Source of the DNA: an uncultured Gemmatimonadota bacterium
GTDB lineage: Bacteria > Gemmatimonadota > Gemmatimonadetes > Gemmatimonadales > GWC2-71-9
Assembly: GCA_946479805.1 (NCBI GenBank)
Contig: CAMLHP010000148.1
Location: 1-5,182 of the forward strand
Length of the DNA: 5,182 nt
Direction of reading: 5' to 3'
Shown: positions 1 through 4,650 of the stretch, piece after piece
How the letters are laid out: the number at the start of each line of letters is the position of its first letter
Numbering within the stretch: position 1 is the stretch's first letter
Notes under the pieces: generated by a model
Told to the model about the DNA's origin: nothing
What the model saw: only the letters and a program-made list of their open reading frames with translations
Database searches by the model: none
Made by a program: the position numbers and the translations under genes

Positions 1-51
1 CACGCCTGACTCTGGATCAGGAGAGTCCTGGTTCGAGCCCAGGAGGGGCAA
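1..51 (+). tRNA. tRNA-Gln (anticodon CTG), 5' end cut off by the window edge
   Basis: The anticodon arm reads CCTGA (5-9), loop CTCTGGA (10-16), TCAGG (17-21), a perfect 5-bp stem with anticodon CTG at 12-14. This decodes CAG, glutamine. A 5-base variable loop (22-26) leads into the T arm: CCTGG (27-31), loop TTCGAGC (32-38), CCAGG (39-43), again a perfect stem with the invariant TTC and A58. The 3' acceptor strand AGGGGCA (44-50) and discriminator A51 end the gene. The terminal CCA is not encoded (TGC follows), so it would be added by nucleotidyltransferase. The 5' acceptor strand and most of the D arm lie before the window, so the acceptor stem cannot be verified. Confidence 0.93.
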
Positions 52-77
52 TGCGTGGAGCTTCGGCTCCACGCCAT
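51..77 (+). terminator. UUCG-capped hairpin directly after tRNA-Gln
   Basis: GCGTGGAGC (53-61) and GCTCCACGC (66-74) form a perfect 9-bp stem closed by a C(TTCG)G tetraloop, an exceptionally stable loop type. With C75 bulged, A51-T77 and T52-A76 could extend it into the tRNA discriminator base. There is no clear T-run after it, only GGTTTCGGGG, so it is either a terminator of the U-poor kind seen in GC-rich bacteria or a 3'-processing/stability element of the tRNA precursor. Confidence 0.6.
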
Positions 78-308
78 GGTTTCGGGGCATCGTCCTTCGG
101 CCGCTTCGCGGCCTTCGGATCGAGCCCACGAGCGGAACGCGAAGGGCCACAGCGAAACACGATGCTGTGGCCTCTTGCAGTTTCTGGGTCGGGGTGTGCG
201 ACTGGGAGTACAGTTGCTGCCTTCGTCGAGTACTGGTCTCGTTCGAGCAGCGTTCGCGGTGGGGCCGAAGTGCGTGGTTTCGAGGCAACCGCCGGCTGCT
301 GGACGCGG
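52..308. other. Non-coding gap with several inverted repeats between tRNA-Gln and the membrane Fe-S gene
   Basis: I see no convincing gene here. Plus-strand frames that open at 51-167 run through the tRNA hairpin and antisense to the membrane protein and have low-complexity Arg/Ser/Pro-rich translations. Beyond the UUCG hairpin the gap holds three more inverted repeats. GGCCG (99-103) pairs with CGGCC (109-113), inside a symmetrical CTTCGG-rich block. GGCCACAGC (145-153) pairs with GCTGTGGCC (164-172) around a 10-base loop. AGCAGC (246-251) pairs with GCTGCT (295-300), with an inner GCGGT (256-260)/ACCGC (288-292). The last lies just past the stop codon of the minus-strand gene and could end that transcript. 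None has a good T-run. Confidence 0.5.
145..172. terminator. 9-bp inverted repeat, possible terminator
   Basis: GGCCACAGC (145-153) and GCTGTGGCC (164-172) form a perfect 9-bp stem with a 10-base loop. A G-T wobble (144/173) extends it, and on the plus strand it is followed by TCTTGC. It lies between converging transcripts (tRNA on plus, membrane Fe-S gene on minus), where a bidirectional terminator would be expected. No proper T tract is present on either side, so the assignment rests on the stem and the position. Confidence 0.4.
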
Positions 309-1301
309 TCAGACCCAACTCGGGCCGGCGCGCGGCGTCCTCGCCCGATCCACCGCCCTCAGCAACCACACCACGGCCAGGACGCCAGCGCCGATTCTGA
401 GAACCTGCCCAATGGTCTCACCGGCGCCATATGCCTCGGCAAGCGCCGGCGCCCCGAACCAGTAATAGAGGCCGAAGGCCAGGGCTCCCAGCCACGGCAG
501 AGCAGCCCTCGCCGTGCTCCGGGTGACGAGCACCATCCCGGCCAGGAGGAGTGCGCTCGCCAGGGTCCACGTCAGGATGTGGCCGTAGACCGCCAGCGCG
601 GTCGCCAGCGCGCCATTCTCACTGGTGAAGTACCCGATGACGAAGCCCGGGAAGGCGACGCTGAAAAGCCCGAACGGCGTTGCCAGCCAGCGGGTCGAAC
701 GGCGGCCCGGTCCCAGGGTCTGCATCAGCGTCTTTTCGCCTGCGATGTCGATGCACCCTGACGGGGTGCAGAGGCTGCACGCGGCGCAGCGGGCGCTCCC
801 CATGCGGACCAGCGGGTACTGGCCGTAGAGTTTCTCGACCGGGAGGACGGGGCAGATCGAATTGCAGAATCCGGCCCGCCGGGCGAACAGCATGCCTCCC
901 ATCACCGCGATCAAGGCGACGGCAATGATGGTGGCAGCCAGGGCGGGCCCGCTGCCATTGAAGAGAAACCGGCGCGCCGGCACCATGACGAAGAGCAGGA
1001 TGATGCCAAGTCCCCAGGAGATGCGAAGGGCCCTTCCGTCCAGGGGCCGTGTGGCCATGCGCTGGCCGGCCGTCGCGTTGAGGGTCGCGAGCGGGCAGGC
1101 GTTCCTCCAGATCATGGGATTGACCAGGAAGACCGCTGGAAGCAGCGGAATGACCATGTCCCACAGCACATGGAGCGTGAATTCCGGGCGGGCAAGGAGC
1201 CCGGCCAGGAGGACGACGGTCAGGGCGAGCCCCAGCGCCTGGGCCAGCGAATAGCGGCCCAGGGTGGTGCCGGACAGGGGCTGGACGGCCGGATGCGCCA
1301 T
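309..1301 (-). CDS. Polytopic membrane protein with a cytoplasmic-type 4Fe-4S motif (NapH/NosR/FixG-like)
   Basis: 330 residues from the chosen ATG. About eight hydrophobic helices are visible (roughly 20-37, 44-65, 93-113, 118-140, 207-224, 232-258, 266-285, 298-316). Between helices 4 and 5 sits a hydrophilic loop with CNSICP (C146, C150) and a CxxCxxCx4C motif (C172, C175, C178, C183), enough for one [4Fe-4S] cluster. A seventh cysteine lies in WRNACPLATL (C69) after helix 2. The layout recalls membrane ferredoxins such as NapH, NosR and CcoG, which pass electrons across or along the membrane; donor and acceptor here are unknown. I start at 1301 because GGAAGG (complement of 1311-1316) lies 9 bases upstream. 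A GTG at 1376 and an ATG at 1319 are in frame but lack such a site. The gene lies 130 bases downstream of hsp20 on the same strand, so co-transcription is plausible. The membrane Fe-S nature is secure, the exact role is not. Confidence 0.85.
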   Translation of the reverse strand: MAHPAVQPLSGTTLGRYSLAQALGLALTVVLLAGLLARPEFTLHVLWDMVIPLLPAVFLVNPMIWRNACPLATLNATAGQRMATRPLDGRALRISWGLGIILLFVMVPARRFLFNGSGPALAATIIAVALIAVMGGMLFARRAGFCNSICPVLPVEKLYGQYPLVRMGSARCAACSLCTPSGCIDIAGEKTLMQTLGPGRRSTRWLATPFGLFSVAFPGFVIGYFTSENGALATALAVYGHILTWTLASALLLAGMVLVTRSTARAALPWLGALAFGLYYWFGAPALAEAYGAGETIGQVLRIGAGVLAVVWLLRAVDRARTPRAGPSWV

Positions 1302-1431
1302 GGAGGTGCACCTTCCCATGGAGGTGGAGGCGCCAATGACAGCGCGGCGCGCTGGACCGACGTTGACCGTCGACACTAGCGCGCCGCTGGTGAAGAAAGC
1401 GCGAAGCGGAGATGAAGACCGCCGGGAGCGG

Positions 1432-1908
1432 CTACTTGATCAGCACCTTCTTCGACACCGCTGCGGCCGGCTTCGGAATCCGGATCGTCAGGACGCCGTC
1501 CTGGTATGCAGCCTCGATATTCTCCTCGTCAACCGCGACCGGCAGCTTGAGGGTGCGAACGAAGCGGCCGACTTCCCGCTCGCGATAGAGGTACATCTCG
1601 TCGGTGGTCTCCTGCAGCTCGTCCCTGTGCCCGGTGATACGGAGCAGGTTTCCGGACAGGTTGATGTCGAGGTTCTCCTTGTGGATGCCCGGCACCTCGC
1701 AGCGGACCACGAATTCCTTCTCGGCTTCGGTCAGGTCCAGCCGCGGGGCCCATTCAGCCAGGCCCTCGTTCATCGGCTCAAATGGGAAAAGCGGCATCAC
1801 CGGCTCGGTCATGAACGGCCGCGCGAAGAAGCGGTCGATGATCCGATCGATGTCCTCCTTGACGTTGGTGACCTGGGGGCTTCCCTTGGTCAACTTGGCG
1901 ACTTTCAT
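1432..1908 (-). CDS. Small heat-shock protein, Hsp20/alpha-crystallin family
   Basis: 158 residues, typical for the family. Small heat-shock proteins are ATP-independent cytoplasmic holdases that bind unfolding proteins and pass them to DnaK/ClpB. The alpha-crystallin domain runs from about 52 to 146: it opens with WAPRLDL (W53, P55, D58), contains the EVPGI turn (71-75) and the SGNLLRITG strand pair (85-93), then GRFVRTLKLP (114-123), and ends with the signature GVLTIRIPK (138-146). The C-terminal tail has V155-L-I157, matching the I/V-x-I motif that docks into a neighbouring subunit in oligomers. The N-terminal arm (1-50) is variable, as usual. The start is firm: AGGAGG (complement of 1914-1919) sits 5 bases before ATG. 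The leader can fold over this site (see the separate entry), and the membrane Fe-S gene follows on the same strand. Confidence 0.97.
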   Translation of the reverse strand: MKVAKLTKGSPQVTNVKEDIDRIIDRFFARPFMTEPVMPLFPFEPMNEGLAEWAPRLDLTEAEKEFVVRCEVPGIHKENLDINLSGNLLRITGHRDELQETTDEMYLYREREVGRFVRTLKLPVAVDEENIEAAYQDGVLTIRIPKPAAAVSKKVLIK

Positions 1909-1914
1909 ACAATC

Positions 1915-1947
1915 CTCCTCGGTGAATCCAGAAGCTGTCTGGCCAGC
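1915..1947 (-). promoter_or_regulatory. hsp20 leader with a hairpin masking the ribosome binding site; candidate RNA thermometer
   Basis: Read on the minus strand, CTTCTGG (1934-1928) can pair with CC (1922-1921) and AGGAG (1919-1915) around the loop ATTCA, with G1920 bulged. This buries most of the Shine-Dalgarno AGGAGG in 7 bp. A competing hairpin, CCAGA (1942-1938)/TCTGG (1932-1928) with a 5-base loop, uses the same anti-Shine-Dalgarno strand and would release the site. A short GCTG/CAGC stem (1947-1944/1937-1934) lies just upstream. ROSE-type thermometers control small heat-shock genes in this way, often with a bulged G opposite the site, but the typical ROSE sequence is not present. This is a structural inference from pairing by eye. 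Confidence 0.4.
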
Positions 1948-1953
1948 AACTGC

Positions 1954-1980
1954 ATTATTGCGCCCGGGCGATTAAGTCAG
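1954..1980 (-). promoter_or_regulatory. Candidate promoter of hsp20
   Basis: On the minus strand, CTGACT (1980-1975, 4 of 6 to TTGACA) and AATAAT (1959-1954, 5 of 6 to TATAAT) are separated by 15 bases, shorter than the ideal 17. The spacer contains the perfect palindrome CGCCCGGGCG (1961-1970), which could be an operator or chance in GC-rich DNA. Transcription starting about 7 bases past the -10 box would give a leader of some 39 bases that begins at the hairpins described above. I find no CIRCE inverted repeat and no sigma-32-like box. Confidence 0.3.
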
Positions 1981-2106
1981 GGTGAAACGCCCGTGAGAAG
2001 CTCCTTCGGATTGAGCTTGGGGAGGTATAGCCCGAACCTCACGGTGGCTTCACGGCTTCTTCATGGCCTGCATGGCATCGTGGGTCACCACAGGATGGAG
2101 TGGTAT

Positions 2107-2313
2107 ATGCATGCCCGCTCGTTCTTGCCGCTGGCAGGATTGCTCGCCGTAGCCTGCGCCCCCGCCTTTCCCGCCCGGCCCGACGTGGCACCCGTTTCGT
2201 ACTGCCTGGCCGCGGTCAGCACACCCGCTACGGCCGTAAATGCCCCGGTGATCCCGAAGCTGGATCTGTCGAAGGTGAACGCGGACATGGGGCGGATCGG
2301 CCAGCAGCGCTGA
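2107..2313 (+). CDS. Putative small lipoprotein, unknown function
   Basis: 68 residues. I do not recognise the family. The N-terminus looks like a lipoprotein signal: a positive start (MHAR), a hydrophobic stretch (FLPLAGLLAVA, 6-16) and Cys17 in LAVAC, an acceptable but not ideal lipobox. The mature part would be about 52 residues, rich in Ala, Pro and Val, with a second cysteine at 33 and a polar tail containing KLDLSKVNADMGRIGQQR (51-68). GGAG (2097-2100) lies 6 bases before ATG 2107, which is why I prefer it to the in-frame ATG 2095. A long hairpin begins 20 bases after the stop codon, consistent with a single-gene transcript. The frame stays open far upstream, antisense to hsp20, so openness alone is not evidence; the signal peptide and ribosome binding site are. 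Confidence 0.5.
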   Translation: MHARSFLPLAGLLAVACAPAFPARPDVAPVSYCLAAVSTPATAVNAPVIPKLDLSKVNADMGRIGQQR

Positions 2314-2333
2314 CAACCCTCACCAGGGGCATG

Positions 2334-2374
2334 GACGGACAGGTGAGCGCAGACAGCTGCGATCCCTGTCCGTC
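2334..2374 (+). terminator. Long two-level hairpin after the small lipoprotein gene
   Basis: GACGGACAGG (2334-2343) pairs perfectly with CCTGTCCGTC (2365-2374), 10 bp, with two possible G-T pairs outside. The 21-base loop itself contains CGCAG (2348-2352) pairing with CTGCG (2357-2361) around ACAG. It starts 20 bases after the stop codon, the usual place for a terminator, but is followed by TGTGTATCC rather than a T-run. Confidence 0.5.
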
Positions 2375-2382
2375 TGTGTATC

Positions 2383-2438
2383 CAGCCGTCGAGCCATCGA
2401 GCCGTCGAGCCGTCGAGCCGTCGAGCCGTCCAGCCGCC
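2383..2438. repeat. Seven tandem copies of an 8-base unit, GAGCCGTC
   Basis: Seven consecutive 8-mers: CAGCCGTC, GAGCCATC, four perfect GAGCCGTC (2399-2430) and CAGCCGCC. The array is intergenic, between the hairpin after the lipoprotein gene and the leader of the next gene. The unit contains TCGA, so neighbouring copies are partly self-complementary. Perfect inner copies flanked by diverged edge copies are what slippage-driven expansion leaves. Confidence 0.9.
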
Positions 2439-2501
2439 CTTCCGCTCCGCCGCCTTGCCGCGTAGCCTTTCCTTATGCGGGTGGCGGCACCCGGAACACC
2501 G

Positions 2502-2528
2502 CTGAAGCAGCGATGCGAGTCACTTCAG
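2502..2528 (+). promoter_or_regulatory. Leader stem-loop upstream of the first SH3-like gene
   Basis: CTGAAG (2502-2507) pairs with CTTCAG (2523-2528) around a 15-base loop, ending 4 bases before the ribosome binding site GAGG (2533-2536). A 6-bp stem with so long a loop may be chance. It is listed because the paralogous gene at 4651 also has a stem-loop just before its ribosome binding site. Confidence 0.25.
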
Positions 2529-2541
2529 ACTTGAGGCAGAG

Positions 2542-3075
2542 ATGAAGCTTCGTGTTGCCGGGTTATTGCTGATTCTCGTGGCCGGGATGGTGCCGCAAGC
2601 CATCGCCCAGTCCGCTGACCTCACTCCCGGTGCCAGGGTTCGGCTCCGTTACAAGGAAGGCGGGCAGCTCACGGGGCGCCTGCTCCGGCTCGACTCCGAC
2701 TCGATCAGTGTTTCCCACGAAGACGGTGAAGTGACGGTGTCGGTGGACGGAATCTCCCGGCTGGACGTATCGCAGGGATTCAGGCGGGCTACCCTCAAGG
2801 GCCTGAAGTATGGCGTCCTCATCGGAGGGGCGGTCGGCTTTGTCGTTGGACTTCCAGAGGCGATCGATGGGGGAACGGGTGGCATCTTTGATCCGGGAGC
2901 AGAAGCGCTGCCGTATACCACGCTGGCCGGAATCGGGCTGGGCGCCATCATCGGCACCGGCATCGGCTCCCTGAGCCACACCGAGGTCTGGGTTCCTGTC
3001 GATGCCGCCCCGCTTTCAATGCTCACGGAATCCTCGGCTGGCGGCGTTCGGCTCGGACTGGTTGCCCGGTTCTGA
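2542..3075 (+). CDS. Secreted SH3-like/glycine-zipper protein, unknown function (paralogue of the gene at 4651)
   Basis: 177 residues. A signal peptide is clear: MKLR, hydrophobic 5-20, cleavage probably after AIA22. Residues about 28-78 are a small all-beta segment (PGARVRLRYKEGGQLTGRLLRLDSD and following) that resembles SH3/Sm-like barrels. It ends in ISRLDVSQG (71-79). Then come two Gly-rich hydrophobic stretches with GxxxG spacing (GVLIGGAVGFVVG, 91-103; AGIGLGAIIGTGIG, 129-142), which could be membrane hairpins or glycine zippers. The end, GGVRLGLVARF (167-177), is a beta-like strand closing with phenylalanine, as in many outer-membrane proteins. This suggests an envelope location, but the function is unknown. 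GAGG (2533-2536) lies 5 bases before ATG. It aligns over its full length with the protein at 4651. Confidence 0.85.
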   Translation: MKLRVAGLLLILVAGMVPQAIAQSADLTPGARVRLRYKEGGQLTGRLLRLDSDSISVSHEDGEVTVSVDGISRLDVSQGFRRATLKGLKYGVLIGGAVGFVVGLPEAIDGGTGGIFDPGAEALPYTTLAGIGLGAIIGTGIGSLSHTEVWVPVDAAPLSMLTESSAGGVRLGLVARF

Positions 3076-3097
3076 CGAACAACTGCATCAGGCTCTG

Positions 3098-3125
3098 CGG
3101 TTGCAGTCTCGCGGTTGCAGTTTCC
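3098..3125. repeat. Tandem duplication of a 14-base unit
   Basis: GCGGTTGCAGTCTC (3098-3111) is followed immediately by GCGGTTGCAGTTTC (3112-3125), one mismatch. It begins 22 bases after the stop codon of the SH3-like gene and precedes the start of the next gene at 3173. Confidence 0.85.
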
Positions 3126-3172
3126 CCGAGAGCGCTGCATCTTCGCCGCTGGACCCAAACCACGAGGCCGCC

Positions 3173-3619
3173 ATGGCTGCCTTTCTCGCATCCGAACCCT
3201 TCACCCACGACAGCCTGGGGACCTTCGTCCGCAAGCATGGCGACTGGATCGGCTCCATAACCCTTCCGCACCATGGCAAGGTGGAGCTGCACCTGGCGGG
3301 AGACCGGAAGGCCCCATCCGATGCCGCTCTGGAGCTCGCCGCCGCCCTGCCCTCCATATACGCGACGCTCGAGTCCCAGGTGGCCGAGGCGCTGTTTGAG
3401 CACTACGAGCCGGCAAGCGAGGAGGCGCTCATCGAGGACCTGGTGGAACCCAGTGACGTATGGAACCACCTGCATGTCACGTACGTGGACATCGACCCGG
3501 ACCGCCGGCTGTTCACCACCGAGATCCGGCTGGAAACCCAGTGGGATGAGGAGCACACGCTCGGCGTCCAGCTCAAGGGCGGCAAGCTGGTGGACCTCAA
3601 CGGCAGCGTGGGGCCTTGA
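3173..3619 (+). CDS. Small acidic soluble protein, unknown function (DUF-type)
   Basis: 148 residues from ATG 3173, chosen because GAGG (3164-3167) lies 5 bases upstream and the protein reads like a natural domain from there. The frame is open back to 3002, but that part overlaps the upstream gene and the 14-mer duplication and has a non-protein-like composition. No signal peptide or membrane segment. The N-terminal half alternates short strands (DWIGSITLP, 24-32; GKVELHLAG, 35-43). Two helices rich in Ala, Leu and Glu follow (about 50-92), with VAEALFEHYEP (70-80). A strand-rich end (TYVDIDPDRRLFTTEIRLE, 103-121; HTLGVQLKGGKLVDLNGS, 128-145) closes the protein. I have a weak recollection of uncharacterised DUF families with this pattern but cannot name one safely. 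The stop codon TGA (3617-3619) is at the edge of the heptamer repeat in which the ATP-grasp gene starts, so co-transcription is likely. Confidence 0.8.
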   Translation: MAAFLASEPFTHDSLGTFVRKHGDWIGSITLPHHGKVELHLAGDRKAPSDAALELAAALPSIYATLESQVAEALFEHYEPASEEALIEDLVEPSDVWNHLHVTYVDIDPDRRLFTTEIRLETQWDEEHTLGVQLKGGKLVDLNGSVGP

Positions 3620-3655
3620 GTTGAGAGTTGAGAGTAGAGAGTAGAGAGTTGAAAG
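3616..3655. repeat. Heptamer tandem repeat, unit TTGAGAG, overlapping a stop and a start codon
   Basis: A truncated copy TTGAG (3616-3620) is followed by TTGAGAG (3621-3627), TTGAGAG (3628-3634), TAGAGAG (3635-3641), TAGAGAG (3642-3648) and TTGAAAG (3649-3655). The first copy overlaps the stop codon of the upstream gene, and the last provides the likely TTG start of the ATP-grasp gene. The unit also carries GAGAG, which resembles a Shine-Dalgarno sequence. Confidence 0.9.
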
Positions 3656-4533
3656 CCCGGACTCCCCGAATCGCGGTCCTGCAGGGATCACAGCTCCCTT
3701 CGCACGTCACCCCCGATATGGTTCACTACGGTTCGCTCTATGCCGACGAGACCGTACTGGTGCAGGAGCTCAACGCCCGGGGCGCCCGCGCCGAGCAGCT
3801 TCCCTGGAAGGGGAATGGCGCCGACTGGGGTCGTTTCGACTCGGCCGTCATCCGCGCCACTTTCGACTACATAGACGATCACGACGGGTTCCTCGGCGCC
3901 CTGTCCGCAATGGAAGCGGCCGGATGCAGGGTATTCAATTCCCTCGAAGTGGTGCGATGGAACAGCGACAAGCGGTACCTCCTCGACCTTGCAGCCAGGG
4001 CAATTCCTGCGGTGCCAACCTGGCTGGCGGACCGCGACGAACCAGCCGCGATCCGTGCCGGGCTGGAGTCGTTTGGTGCCTGCGAGGCGGTGGTCAAGCC
4101 GGCGATTGGAGCCGGAGGATCCGGGGTGCGGCGCGCCGCGGTGGAGAACGTCGAGAGCCTGCTCGCTCCCGGCCTTCTGGTGCAGCCGCTGCTCGAGAGC
4201 GTGGCCTCCGAGGGCGAATGGTCGTTCGTCTATATCGACGGGTCCCGGAGTCACGTGTTGCGCAAGGTGCCGGCGAAGGGCGATTTCCGGGTGCAGGAGA
4301 TCTTTGGCGGCACGCTGGAACTGGCGGAGGCGTCGGCCGCAGATGCTGCCGCGGCCGATGCCATCTACGCCTCGCTGCCGCCGGACCTCCTGTATGCCCG
4401 CCTGGACCTCGCGCGCGTGAATGGCACCCTGGCCGTAATGGAGCTGGAGCTCATTGAACCGGTGCTGAGCTTCGACCTGATGCCAGCTGCGGCAGGCCGA
4501 CTCGCAGACGCGCTGCTGGTTCGGCTTTCATAG
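3649..4533 (+). CDS. ATP-grasp ligase (glutathione synthetase/RimK-like fold), substrate unknown
   Basis: 294 residues from TTG 3649. ATP-grasp enzymes activate a carboxylate as acyl phosphate and join it to an amine or thiol; RimK and glutathione synthetase are examples. The first strand, RIAVLQG (7-13), starts a pre-ATP-grasp domain with RATFDY (69-74), close to the RSTWDY of related proteins, then FNSLEVVRWNSDKRYLLDL (96-114), where K108 is a probable ATP ligand. VVKPAIGAGGSGVRR (148-162) has K150 and the Gly-rich loop. EGEWSFVYIDG (188-198) follows, and the end has ARLDL (250-254) and MELELIEP (264-271), whose glutamates would hold the metal ions. No signal peptide, so cytoplasmic. TTG 3649 has GAGAG (3637-3641) 7 bases upstream; TTG 3628 is possible and adds seven repeat-encoded residues. 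The first ATG, 3718, would delete strand one. Probably co-transcribed with the unknown gene before it. The family is secure, the substrate is not. Confidence 0.88.
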   Translation: MKARTPRIAVLQGSQLPSHVTPDMVHYGSLYADETVLVQELNARGARAEQLPWKGNGADWGRFDSAVIRATFDYIDDHDGFLGALSAMEAAGCRVFNSLEVVRWNSDKRYLLDLAARAIPAVPTWLADRDEPAAIRAGLESFGACEAVVKPAIGAGGSGVRRAAVENVESLLAPGLLVQPLLESVASEGEWSFVYIDGSRSHVLRKVPAKGDFRVQEIFGGTLELAEASAADAAAADAIYASLPPDLLYARLDLARVNGTLAVMELELIEPVLSFDLMPAAAGRLADALLVRLS

Positions 4534-4582
4534 CGCCCCACGCCTCACGCCCCACGCCCCACCCACGCCCCAAGCCCACGCC
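4534..4582. repeat. Heptamer tandem repeat, unit CGCCCCA, starting at the stop codon
   Basis: CGCCCCA (4534-4540), CGCCTCA (4541-4547), CGCCCCA (4548-4554), CGCCCCA (4555-4561), then CCCA, another CGCCCCA (4566-4572) and a degenerate tail AGCCCA-CGCC to 4582. The first base follows directly on the TAG stop (4531-4533) of the ATP-grasp gene. The strand is almost free of T, so a plus-strand transcript would be C-rich and G-poor, a base bias like that of Rho-loading sites; that link is inference. Confidence 0.88.
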
Positions 4583-4614
4583 TTGACTCCCGCTTGACGT
4601 CCGTCCCGCAGGTT

Positions 4615-4638
4615 CGCTGGTGATAGCTCACCCCAGCG
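4615..4638 (+). promoter_or_regulatory. Leader hairpin abutting the ribosome binding site of the second SH3-like gene
   Basis: CGCTGG (4615-4620) pairs with CCAGCG (4633-4638). With C4631 and C4632 bulged, TGA (4621-4623) pairs with TCA (4628-4630) around the loop TAGC. The stem ends exactly at the first base of the ribosome binding site GAAGGA (4638-4643), which stays mostly exposed. It could stabilise the mRNA or be an operator. Confidence 0.4.
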
Positions 4639-4650
4639 AAGGACGGCACC

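Noticed and set aside
51..761. Plus-strand open frames starting at the tRNA end
   Set aside because: They begin in the tRNA/hairpin, run antisense to the membrane Fe-S gene and give Arg/Ser/Pro-rich, low-complexity translations without a ribosome binding site.
1302..1376. GTG start at 1376 for the membrane Fe-S protein
   Set aside because: It adds 25 residues without hydrophobic or conserved character and has no ribosome binding site; the ATG at 1301 has GGAAGG at 9 bases.
1909..2000. CIRCE operator or sigma-32 promoter for hsp20
   Set aside because: I looked for TTAGCACTC-N9-GAGTGCTAA and for CTTGAA/CCCCAT-type boxes and found neither.
1264..2313. Long plus-strand open frame (349 codons) antisense to hsp20
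   Set aside because: It lies opposite a certain Hsp20 gene and its translation has no recognisable domain. Long antisense frames are common in GC-rich DNA. Only its last 69 codons, with their own ribosome binding site and signal peptide, are kept as a gene.
2383..2438. CRISPR-like array
   Set aside because: The units are 8 bases, directly joined, with no spacers and no cas genes nearby.
2649..3191. Minus-strand open frame of 180 codons opposite the first SH3-like gene
   Set aside because: Ser/Pro/Arg-rich translation with no domain, and the plus strand carries a signal peptide, a ribosome binding site and a paralogue.
3649..3720. ATG 3718 as the start of the ATP-grasp protein
   Set aside because: No Shine-Dalgarno sequence precedes it, and it would remove the first beta strand RIAVLQG, typical of this family's N-terminal domain.
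4583..4626. TTGACT (4583) or TTGACG (4594) as the -35 box of the second SH3-like gene
   Set aside because: No -10-like hexamer at 16-18 bases; the nearest, TGATAG at 4621, is 21 bases from the second box.
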